From assembly GCA_964612675.1 (NCBI GenBank), contig CAZTDD010000124.1, positions 1 to 20,070 of the forward strand: a DNA stretch of 20,070 nt, written 5' to 3'. The translations under genes were made by a program, and so were the position numbers. The first letter of the stretch is position 1, and every line of letters begins with the position of its first letter. A model generated the notes under the pieces. It saw only the letters and a program-made list of their open reading frames with translations. It was not told the origin of the DNA and did not search any database. The stretch is from CAZTDD01 sp964612675 (GTDB lineage: Bacteria > Hinthialibacterota > Hinthialibacteria > Hinthialibacterales > JAKPRU01). Shown piece by piece: positions 7,901 to 15,301 of the stretch.

Positions 7901-9658
7901 TTACCCGGGAATGATGGGTAGACGGATGTGCGAAGGGTGTTCCATATCATGATAAATCGTTTGATTCGCTTTTTGAAGCTCCGCGTCCGACGCAAAGGGA
8001 TGTCCGGTGTTGGGATTCCGATTGAAGCGCGGGAAGTTGCTGCTGGAAATCTCGACACGGATCCGATGACCGGGTAAAAAAACGTTACTTGTGACCCACA
8101 GATCGATTTCGTAACAATAGATGTCGCCGGGCTCGATCAAAGAGGGGTTCTCTGAGATATCTCTATATCGTGCGCGAATGACGCCATCGCAGAGATTGAT
8201 GGCGCGTCCGTCCGGGTGGACGTCGACGAGTTTGGCGGTCCAATCGGTGTCCGGTGCGCTGCTGGCGGCATAGAGAATCACCGTAACGGGACCGGTTACC
8301 TCAACTTCTTCTTTCATTTCCTCGCTTGTATAGACCAACACATCATCCCGTTTCTCGGCCTTGCGCTGGTCGAATGGCCCCGCCGGGCACCCGAAGAGGT
8401 TGCAGCCGCCCAGTGTCGGTACGGGATTCTCTGGATCATAGGTGAATTTGTCCGGGGCTTGTTCCCCGGGTCTTTGTGTGCTCAATGTACCGTCGCCGTC
8501 GAGCGTATTCGCCGAGCCGTCGCTGTGGAAATAGAACAGTGTGTATTGCGCATTCTTCGGGGGCCAATTGTCGATGTCTTTCCATTCGTTTTTGCCCATG
8601 ACGAAGATTCGGTATGGAGGAAGTTCCTTCACGCCTGTGTCTTTCCCTTTGAGCCAACAGTCGAACCATCGAGTTTGCCACTCGCGAAGATCGATCACGG
8701 CGTCTTTGCCGAAATCCATGTCGCCGACTTTCCCGTCGTGGCTGATCCCGTGCGTCCATGGGCCGATGATGACGTGTTGATGATTTCGCATGGGGCGTGC
8801 CATCGAAGTGGTACGGACTTTCTGGGTGTGTTCCAGGACGGTTTTCGAGAAGATGTCGTACCAGCCGCCGATGTTGAGCATGGGGGCGCGGATTTCGTGC
8901 CATTTTCCGCGTACGCTGCCTTTCTTCCAGTACTCATCGAATGTGTTGTGTTGTAGCCAGTCCCGGAGGTACGGAATCTTACGGCCGGTGACTTTGGTGT
9001 CCCATTCCATGAGCGGCAAGACTTGGAAGGCTTTCTCCCAGTCGATTTCCGGGACTTTTTCTCCTTTCTGGAACGAGACGAGTCCGCCCCATCCCATGGA
9101 CAGGGACAAATTGAATGCGCCGCTGTCGCTGAAATAGACGGCGTCTCCATACGGATCGACGAGGGGAACGACGGGGAACATCGCTTTCAGATACGGACCT
9201 GCGCGAACTGCGCCCATCCACTGGGTGAATCCGACATAGGAACCGCCGAAGGTGCCCATTCTGCGGTTACACCAGGGCTGATCGAGTATCCAGAGATGGG
9301 TGTCGTGACCGTCCGGTGTTTCATTCAGAAACGGCACCCATTTGCCGTCCGATTGTCCGGTGCCGCGACAATCCTGGAGCACGACGGCGTAGCCGTGAGA
9401 AGCATAGTAGTGGCCGTTCCCGTTCTTTTCATCGCCCTTTCCGTATGGGGTTAGCATGAGGAGAACCGGGAATTTGCCCTCGGCTTTGGGGAGGAAGATG
9501 TTTGCCGACAGTTCGACTCCGTCCCGCATGGGGATCTTCACGTCTGTACGAACTTCCACTTCATGGGTTGCTTCTTTTACCTCGGCCGATACGGTTAGAG
9601 AGGGAGCGAGCAGAAGCGCGACGAGGGCGGTGAGAGATGACAATGTTCGCTTGTTCAT
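7901..9658 (-). CDS. Exported CocE/NonD-family alpha/beta hydrolase (peptidase S15-like)
   Basis: The 585-residue protein has a signal peptide (cleavage likely after VSA at residue 25) and then a full CocE/NonD (X-Pro dipeptidyl-peptidase S15-type) fold. The nucleophile motif is FGGSYVG with Ser140. The catalytic Asp is probably Asp268 in GGWYDIF and the His is His303 in GPWTHG. The opening strand 'VKIPMRDGVELSANIFLP' is typical of the family. The C-terminal part (about 430-585), with 'TDWTAKLVDVHPDGRAINL', matches the jelly-roll domain that follows the hydrolase fold. Length and the complete triad suggest an active esterase, amidase or acyl-peptidase; the substrate cannot be told from sequence. 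The ATG follows AAAGGAG with an 8-base spacer. It lies upstream of, and on the same strand as, the B12/kinase pair, but 130 bp separate them and a functional link is not evident. Confidence 0.93.
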   Translation of the reverse strand: MNKRTLSSLTALVALLLAPSLTVSAEVKEATHEVEVRTDVKIPMRDGVELSANIFLPKAEGKFPVLLMLTPYGKGDEKNGNGHYYASHGYAVVLQDCRGTGQSDGKWVPFLNETPDGHDTHLWILDQPWCNRRMGTFGGSYVGFTQWMGAVRAGPYLKAMFPVVPLVDPYGDAVYFSDSGAFNLSLSMGWGGLVSFQKGEKVPEIDWEKAFQVLPLMEWDTKVTGRKIPYLRDWLQHNTFDEYWKKGSVRGKWHEIRAPMLNIGGWYDIFSKTVLEHTQKVRTTSMARPMRNHQHVIIGPWTHGISHDGKVGDMDFGKDAVIDLREWQTRWFDCWLKGKDTGVKELPPYRIFVMGKNEWKDIDNWPPKNAQYTLFYFHSDGSANTLDGDGTLSTQRPGEQAPDKFTYDPENPVPTLGGCNLFGCPAGPFDQRKAEKRDDVLVYTSEEMKEEVEVTGPVTVILYAASSAPDTDWTAKLVDVHPDGRAINLCDGVIRARYRDISENPSLIEPGDIYCYEIDLWVTSNVFLPGHRIRVEISSSNFPRFNRNPNTGHPFASDAELQKANQTIYHDMEHPSHIRLPIIPG

Positions 9659-9740
9659 GGATGGTTCTCCTTTGGGACGATGAATCGGGTTTCAATCATA
9701 CACGATCAGCAGGCGTTTGACAGCGTTAACTGACGGTTTT

Positions 9741-9806
9741 GGTGGGGTACGCTCCTCTGAAGTGTGCGCAGAAGGTCCCTTGCCGGGGGGTCGTCGCTAA
9801 CCCACC
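9741..9806. repeat. Imperfect inverted repeat, REP-like intergenic element
   Basis: GGTGGGGTACGC at 9741-9752 faces GCTAACCCACC at 9796-9806 as an inverted repeat with one mismatch in the outer nine positions. About 43 bases separate the arms. It lies in the 188-bp gap upstream of the hydrolase gene and downstream of the DUF115 gene. The arms resemble the GGTGGGTTA...TAACCCACC palindromes scattered in many bacterial genomes, but dispersal in this genome is not shown here. Confidence 0.45.
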
Positions 9807-9846
9807 CTACTCGCTTCCCAGATGGCCGGTACCAAGGGTCTCTGGT

Positions 9847-11562
9847 TCAACGTGTTTTGCTCAGGGCGGATGAGAAGAGTCTCATTCCATCCAAGGCTTC
9901 CATTAAGAGGTTCTCTAATGCCTTCGCATCCAAATGGTCTGTGAAGCGCAGTTTTGCGGCGCGGTATCGCAGATACTGAACAAACGAGTCCGCGACGGTC
10001 TCGATGGTTCGATCGCGTAGGAAGGATGTAAATCTCAATAGACAGCGTTCCACCGCTCCGGTTTGGCATTCCTGCAGGAGTTGCTGCAGGATGAGAACAC
10101 CTCGCTCCGTTATCGACTGGTACCTGCGAATTTCTCGATTGAACGCTTCGGAATCTGTTAGAGCGACTGGAGCGCTTTGTATTGCGGTCTCGAAGCGTGT
10201 TTGTATGTTTTCGTCCGAAACGTATTTCTTGACTATCTCGTTCAACCGGAGAGGCGTTGTACCTTGTTTCCGGGCTCCTCCCTCTGTCGCGTCAAATACC
10301 GGAACGACTGTTTTTTCGATCTCCGCCTCCAGCCGTTTCAAATAGTTGAAGAAGACGGACGTTGTACACACTTCGGGTTCCGCGATTCCAGGAACGGAGA
10401 TTGCATCGGTGCTTTCGCTTCCAACGGATTCGCACGAGCCGAGAGTGATTTTGTGTTCTTGATGCGCAGAGGAACGTGCGAGAGCGGCGCCCGCGCAATG
10501 GCTTCGCCCCTCGGCGGGGAATGCCAGATCCATTCCTACAAGGATGAGAGGCGAACATCCCAGATGGCGTGCGACGTTGAATGCGTGATGGCCCACCATA
10601 TAGCCGCGCGGGACAGGCTCTCCCATATCGAGACATGTATGCAGGCGGTTGAGCAGCATGAAATCTCCGGGGTTCAGAGAGACGGGGCGCGCTTGTTCGC
10701 GATACCGTTGCAGAACCTGCGGACTGGACGACGGGGAGAAAACAAGCGCTGTGGAGTCAAGTGAAGGAATGGAACGAAAATGTTCGAATACGAGCTCTCG
10801 GGGATCGACGGTAATCACCACATGCGGAGTGATTTCGCTCTGGATAAGCGGCCCCAGGGCTGTATCTACTGCGATCAAAAATGCCCGGTCGTTCACCTTT
10901 TTTAGTTCATCCTTGTTCCGGTCCAATGACGGACCGGCCCCGATGATATAGGCCGGGACGTTTTTCAGCGCGTCTCGGAGTTTTCCTATCGGCGTGGATT
11001 TGGCAATGAAGTGCAGATTCTCGATCAGGTTCCTTTCGCTTAGGCCGCGTTGATCGAGTGTGAACTGCCGGTTGATTTCCCGGTGAAGGATGACCGGTTC
11101 GAGTGCTTGTCTGACTTCTGTGTAATAAGACGCATCTTTATTGTCCAGAACGGGTGAAACGATGCACGCGGGTCCCATTGTCGGAGGAGCTTTTCGGAGA
11201 GTCTCTGCGACTTCTCTGGGAGAAAGCCCCATCATCCACTCACATTCTTTTGCCGCAAGGAGCGTGGACAAGGGGTGGAGTGAGAGAAGGCGATGAAAAT
11301 TGGCGACGTTCTTTTCTACGACGAAAAGGCGGCCGTTCAGAGGACGAATTCTGTCCCATATAAACGGAATATCCTCTCGACATCCGAGGACGATCACGTG
11401 CGGCTCGGGTTCGGTGAGAAGAGAAATGGGCAAAGCGTCTTCATCACCCGCAGGCAGCGGGGGAGTCTCTGGCAACGCTCTGTACCGCGGAACACTGCGC
11501 GCAAGATCGGGATAGGCTCCGGCCAGGGCCGTCAGGTTTTGGTGAAGAATATCTTGGGTCAC
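9847..11562 (-). CDS. DUF115 / MptE-like (motility-associated factor type) protein
   Basis: The 571-residue cytosolic protein has the DUF115/MptE-like core (about residues 190-370): 'AYIIGAGPSLDRN' near 203, an acidic strand 'VVITVDPRE' near 250 and 'LILVGMDLAFP' near 342. Members of this family include archaeal 6-hydroxymethylpterin pyrophosphokinase (MptE) and bacterial motility-associated factors (Maf) that add nonulosonic acids to flagellin. The extra N- and C-terminal helical regions fit the bacterial Maf-type layout. No flagellar or sugar-synthesis gene is nearby. The start is taken as GTG, because an in-frame TAG, which is also the stop of the upstream gene, lies only nine codons before it. 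No Shine-Dalgarno sequence is visible, so translation is probably coupled. A glycosyltransferase-like role is inferred from family; the acceptor is unknown. Confidence 0.85.
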   Translation of the reverse strand: MTQDILHQNLTALAGAYPDLARSVPRYRALPETPPLPAGDEDALPISLLTEPEPHVIVLGCREDIPFIWDRIRPLNGRLFVVEKNVANFHRLLSLHPLSTLLAAKECEWMMGLSPREVAETLRKAPPTMGPACIVSPVLDNKDASYYTEVRQALEPVILHREINRQFTLDQRGLSERNLIENLHFIAKSTPIGKLRDALKNVPAYIIGAGPSLDRNKDELKKVNDRAFLIAVDTALGPLIQSEITPHVVITVDPRELVFEHFRSIPSLDSTALVFSPSSSPQVLQRYREQARPVSLNPGDFMLLNRLHTCLDMGEPVPRGYMVGHHAFNVARHLGCSPLILVGMDLAFPAEGRSHCAGAALARSSAHQEHKITLGSCESVGSESTDAISVPGIAEPEVCTTSVFFNYLKRLEAEIEKTVVPVFDATEGGARKQGTTPLRLNEIVKKYVSDENIQTRFETAIQSAPVALTDSEAFNREIRRYQSITERGVLILQQLLQECQTGAVERCLLRFTSFLRDRTIETVADSFVQYLRYRAAKLRFTDHLDAKALENLLMEALDGMRLFSSALSKTR

Positions 11563-11589
11563 AATGATTCGCCAGCGGCCCCGGGGATT

Positions 11590-14500
11590 CTATTCCCGAG
11601 TCGTTTGTCCAACCGGGAACCAAGAGTCGATTCCCGCTGTTCCGGTATCGATATTCAGGACTTCTTCGGGGGCCTTGAAACGATTCTTAACGATTAGCCA
11701 ATGACGCCCTTTGTTCAAACTGTATCCTTCGATAACCTCGTTCAGGTTATCCACTCGCTGCAACTCTCGGCCGCCGATAGTCACTCGATTGATTGTATCA
11801 GCCGGTGTTACCAACGTGTAGATGGTCTCTCCTTCATAAAAAGAGAGTCTGAGCGAGAGATTCTTTTCACTTGGTAATGCTTCGAGTTTTGCACCCGAGG
11901 AAACTGTGACCTTGTTGTCTCCGCAGATGAGTTTGAGTGTTTTGATACCGGGATCGACATCGTGTAACAAATACAGGTTGACCATGATGTCTTCGGGGTT
12001 AATGTCGGCGGGGTTTCGTTTGACGGCGCGAAGGTCGAAACTGTCGGGATAGCATCCTTTGCTCGGATGATCCATCTCGTATTGCTGCCACATCGCGCTG
12101 ATCGTGATGCCTCGCGCGATTTTTTCCCAGTCCAGAGAATCGTCGAACCGAGCGAACTGCTGGAGTGCGTGTGCATACACGAGTCCACACCATACAACGG
12201 GCCTTCCCAACCAGGTATGCGTATAGAATGTCGCACCGAAAATAGGAATTGTGTTATACCGCATTGAGGGAATCGACTCGATATTCCAGAGGTAGATAAA
12301 CGGAAGGCCGCTGTGTGCCCAGTATTTCGCCTGTCGGAGATATTTTTTTTCGCCGGTGGCCTGATAGGCTTCCACATTCGCACGTAGCGCGTACGCCGAC
12401 GCGAGAATATCCGGAGCGTGCAGCGGGCATTCCCATCCCTGTGCGCCGCGCGGTACGCGGAACCGTTCCATTGCTTCGAGACCGCGAAGTCCCGCCTCAA
12501 TGAAATGATCGTCTCCCAGAACCCTGCCGAGTCGCAGCAGGAATCGAGCGGGACCTGCACAGGTACCGGAATTCGCCTGGCCGGGAGTTCCCAGGTTCTG
12601 CCGTCGCGGATTGTCGCCGGGATTCCAGACCCATGTGCCGTCATCCTGTTGCTGCTTCATCAAGTTCAAGCCTTGTGACATCCATCGCCCGAGCGCTTCC
12701 TGAAGCTCACCGCCGTAAAAGGGATACTCTCCCTGCATGATGTGGCAGTTCACACCGGATGAGAGATAGCCGGCACCGTTTTTCTCAATCGCGGTCTCCA
12801 TGGCCTGATTGATGCGGTCCTGCAATTGAATTCGGATCTCCGGGTCGCTGGTGGTCAGCCTGTCAAAAAGCAGAAGCGTCGCCATTCCGGGGGCGGGAGC
12901 CGGAGGCCAGTTTTCGCCGACACAATGCCGCCACCCATTCGCTTCCGGTACCCAAATTGTGTCTGTCCACGCCTCTCGGGAAAGTTTTTTCTCTGCCTCA
13001 TAGTCCCTTGGCGGTTCTTTCGGCTCTGTAAGTTTCTCGGTTGCGAAATACTTGTTCAAGGCGGAGAAAATCAGTTCTCCTTCGAGGAGTCCATCGGAAG
13101 GCTGTGGTTGAAGATCGCTTTCATTTCCGAGCCAGATCGTTCCTTCCAGGACCAGGGGAGTCTCGGGAGTCACGAGTATCGGTTTCATTGCGATGTCGCT
13201 GCTCTCGGGACGCCACTCCGGCGGCGGAGGCACATAGAGACCGAAGGATGAGTATTCGTCCATTCCATCCTCCGGAGGCACGTCGAAACGTGCGCCGGGC
13301 ATTCGCTGACCGGTTTGCCATTCCAGATGGGGATCCCAAAACATACTCGCCACGTCGCCTCCATGGTTGATTGCCATCAGGGGAATTGTGATCTTCATCG
13401 GATCCGGGGCGGAGCGTTGCGCGATCGGGTTTGCCGCGTCCAGAGTACTGGATGAATGGTCTTCCGGGCTCAGATATTCCAGTCCTGGGAAGAGGGCGTA
13501 ACCATGCTCGGTTCCAAAACTCCGGTCGCCGAATGCGATACGCGGTCCGGAGAAGTCGTAGACCTCAAACTCGCCTCCCGAGGCCGTCAGTCTGCAGGTG
13601 AACCGAAGCAGCGACTCCTCGGGAACGCTGGTTAATTCCAATGACTGTTTGATCGTTCGGCCGGGGTTATTAGCAATCTCCTCTGAGATCACGATCTTTC
13701 TCTCACCGACTTCGTCGATTTTTTCTCGGATCAAGGACCAATCGTGACGGCCTGCGGCGGATTCGTAGACGGTTTTTGTGAGTGGATAGATTGTTCCTAT
13801 TCGTTTGCGCGTGTTGGTTTTTGGATCGACGTGTTCGATAATCGCGGCCGCGTGAAGATCGCCGTATTTCGGGAATGAGATTCGATAGCCGCCGCACGTG
13901 AGAGCCGTCTCGGCCTCGCTGGGTTGGGATTGGAAAGAGACAGGCAACGAACAGTATTTGCTGACCCCCAGATCCGGCAGGACAGCACGCAGGGTGTGCA
14001 TAAAATCATCGCCGATCTCGATGGGGCCTCGCCTGAGGACAACGCTCTCCCCGGGAGCCAGGTCCGGTGGACCCTCTGTTATAAGTCTTTCTTTTACCTC
14101 ACCGCGACTGCTCAAAGCGTCGAGAATGTGAATCTCTAGGGATTTGTCGTGCGAGTGGTAGTACCCCGGCCCGTGGTTTTTGATCTGCAGGGCGAAGAGA
14201 TTCTCTCCCACCAGCGGCACAGCCGTGACAGGTCTGAATTCCTGGATTTCCAAAGAGGGTACAAGCTCGTACACAGCGCACTGGCGGGGGATTCCGGCGA
14301 GCTCTGCGATCTCGATGGTGCCTTGCCCGCTCGGCGTGGAAAACCGCCGGGCAATCCATCCGCGCTTTGGGTCATTCACTGGGACGCCGGATAGGAGATC
14401 GACTCCTTTGCGGGAAACGCGAAGGATGGACGGTTGATCGGCCTCGATGACCTCAGCCACTACGACGCCGGTTGTATCCATCTCTTTGTCGAAACGAATT

Positions 14501-15105
14501 CCGTTCGATGTTAATTCTTCATTCAATGCGTCCCGTGGGCTCATGAGACTCAGGATCTCCGGCCGTCCGAACACGGCCCAGTCGTAGTTTGCGTTGTTCC
14601 TGGACGACGTCACGAGGCTCAATTCGACTTTCTGCCCTCGGAAAGGAGTCAAATCGCAGGAGATGGGCTGCCAGCCCCGACCTGTGACTGTTGCGGCTAC
14701 GGTGGTGACCTGTCCGATGCGAACAAAGAAATCCACGCCGTTGCATTCCGGTTTTGACGGATCGTCCCAGGGGATTCCATCCCGCAACCCTACCAGTCCC
14801 AACAGAACGATCTTCTCTCCCGGTTGAGGTTCCGGCAGTTGGATGGACAACGTCCAGGTTGCTTCTCCCTCGGGCAATGGATGCAGGAAGATTCCCGGAA
14901 CGGATTTCGAGCCCGCGGTTTCCCGCTGCGAGGCGCTGGAATCCATTGCGTCTTCAATCACACCGCTATCGTATCGATCGACAAGGTCGGCGACGACCGC
15001 CGCCTTTCCAACCATCCAATCCGTTTGGTCTTGAGCCGCCGATATGGTTCCGAATCCCGCGATCAACAATGTCAATCCAACGAGCTTCCTGAAAAAACTA
15101 TGCAT
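11590..15105 (-). CDS. Large exported protein with N-terminal beta-sandwich and C-terminal alpha/alpha-barrel (six-hairpin glycosidase-like) region
   Basis: The 1171-residue protein has a signal peptide (about residues 1-24) and a strong ribosome binding site (GGAGGGG before ATG). Residues about 55-190 look like a galactose-binding-type beta-sandwich. A long beta-rich middle part follows (about 200-690), including 'FEVYDFSGPRIAFGDRSFG' and 'MLWDPHLEW'-like segments seen here as FWDPHLEW. Residues about 715-1020 are helical with repeated Gly/Trp/Tyr-rich turns (GWRHCVGENWPP, CHIMQGEYPFYGGE, GTCAGPARFLLRLGR, GWECPLHAPDILASAYALRA), typical of alpha/alpha-barrel polysaccharide-active enzymes. The last ~130 residues are again beta-rich. 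I cannot assign a glycoside hydrolase or lyase family or the catalytic acid. It lies in an apparent operon with the DUF115 gene and is divergent from leuS. Gene call is firm; carbohydrate activity is inferred from fold-like features. Confidence 0.85.
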   Translation of the reverse strand: MHSFFRKLVGLTLLIAGFGTISAAQDQTDWMVGKAAVVADLVDRYDSGVIEDAMDSSASQRETAGSKSVPGIFLHPLPEGEATWTLSIQLPEPQPGEKIVLLGLVGLRDGIPWDDPSKPECNGVDFFVRIGQVTTVAATVTGRGWQPISCDLTPFRGQKVELSLVTSSRNNANYDWAVFGRPEILSLMSPRDALNEELTSNGIRFDKEMDTTGVVVAEVIEADQPSILRVSRKGVDLLSGVPVNDPKRGWIARRFSTPSGQGTIEIAELAGIPRQCAVYELVPSLEIQEFRPVTAVPLVGENLFALQIKNHGPGYYHSHDKSLEIHILDALSSRGEVKERLITEGPPDLAPGESVVLRRGPIEIGDDFMHTLRAVLPDLGVSKYCSLPVSFQSQPSEAETALTCGGYRISFPKYGDLHAAAIIEHVDPKTNTRKRIGTIYPLTKTVYESAAGRHDWSLIREKIDEVGERKIVISEEIANNPGRTIKQSLELTSVPEESLLRFTCRLTASGGEFEVYDFSGPRIAFGDRSFGTEHGYALFPGLEYLSPEDHSSSTLDAANPIAQRSAPDPMKITIPLMAINHGGDVASMFWDPHLEWQTGQRMPGARFDVPPEDGMDEYSSFGLYVPPPPEWRPESSDIAMKPILVTPETPLVLEGTIWLGNESDLQPQPSDGLLEGELIFSALNKYFATEKLTEPKEPPRDYEAEKKLSREAWTDTIWVPEANGWRHCVGENWPPAPAPGMATLLLFDRLTTSDPEIRIQLQDRINQAMETAIEKNGAGYLSSGVNCHIMQGEYPFYGGELQEALGRWMSQGLNLMKQQQDDGTWVWNPGDNPRRQNLGTPGQANSGTCAGPARFLLRLGRVLGDDHFIEAGLRGLEAMERFRVPRGAQGWECPLHAPDILASAYALRANVEAYQATGEKKYLRQAKYWAHSGLPFIYLWNIESIPSMRYNTIPIFGATFYTHTWLGRPVVWCGLVYAHALQQFARFDDSLDWEKIARGITISAMWQQYEMDHPSKGCYPDSFDLRAVKRNPADINPEDIMVNLYLLHDVDPGIKTLKLICGDNKVTVSSGAKLEALPSEKNLSLRLSFYEGETIYTLVTPADTINRVTIGGRELQRVDNLNEVIEGYSLNKGRHWLIVKNRFKAPEEVLNIDTGTAGIDSWFPVGQTTRE

Positions 15106-15204
15106 CTGATTCCCCTCCGGGATGTGAATTATCGATACTGGTTATGTTTCATGATGGCTGATGGCGATCTCGTTTGCAACAGAGACCGTACCCTTGCATG
15201 TTGA

Positions 15205-15236
15205 CTATCCTATGTCCCATATCGCGACTAGGATAG
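15205..15236. promoter_or_regulatory. 8-bp inverted repeat in the divergent leuS spacer, candidate operator or leader hairpin
   Basis: CTATCCTA at 15205-15212 and TAGGATAG at 15229-15236 are perfect inverted complements separated by 16 bases. They lie near the middle of the 196-bp gap between leuS and the divergent 1171-residue protein gene. The 24-base centre-to-centre spacing, roughly two helical turns, would suit a dimeric regulator. A hairpin with a long loop is the alternative. Confidence 0.4.
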
Positions 15237-15253
15237 GATTTTCATTCTCTGTT

Positions 15254-15282
15254 TTCAAAGCATTTACGATACACGATATACA
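15254..15282 (+). promoter_or_regulatory. Weak sigma70-like promoter candidate for leuS
   Basis: TTCAAA (15254-15259) and TATACA (15277-15282) are spaced by 17 bases and lie just upstream of the leuS ribosome binding site (GAGG at 15290-15293). The resulting leader would be very short, about 13 bases. The match is partial and the AT-rich setting makes chance matches likely. Confidence 0.25.
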
Positions 15283-15301
15283 TTCAATTGAGGCGTGAAC
15301 A

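Noticed and set aside
8216..8956. 246-codon plus-strand open frame within the hydrolase gene
   Set aside because: Antisense to a conserved hydrolase with intact catalytic triad; no independent coding evidence.
15201..15240. TTGACT with TAGGAT as a strong leuS promoter
   Set aside because: The spacing between the hexamers is 22 bases, too long for a normal sigma70 promoter; the region is better described by the inverted repeat.
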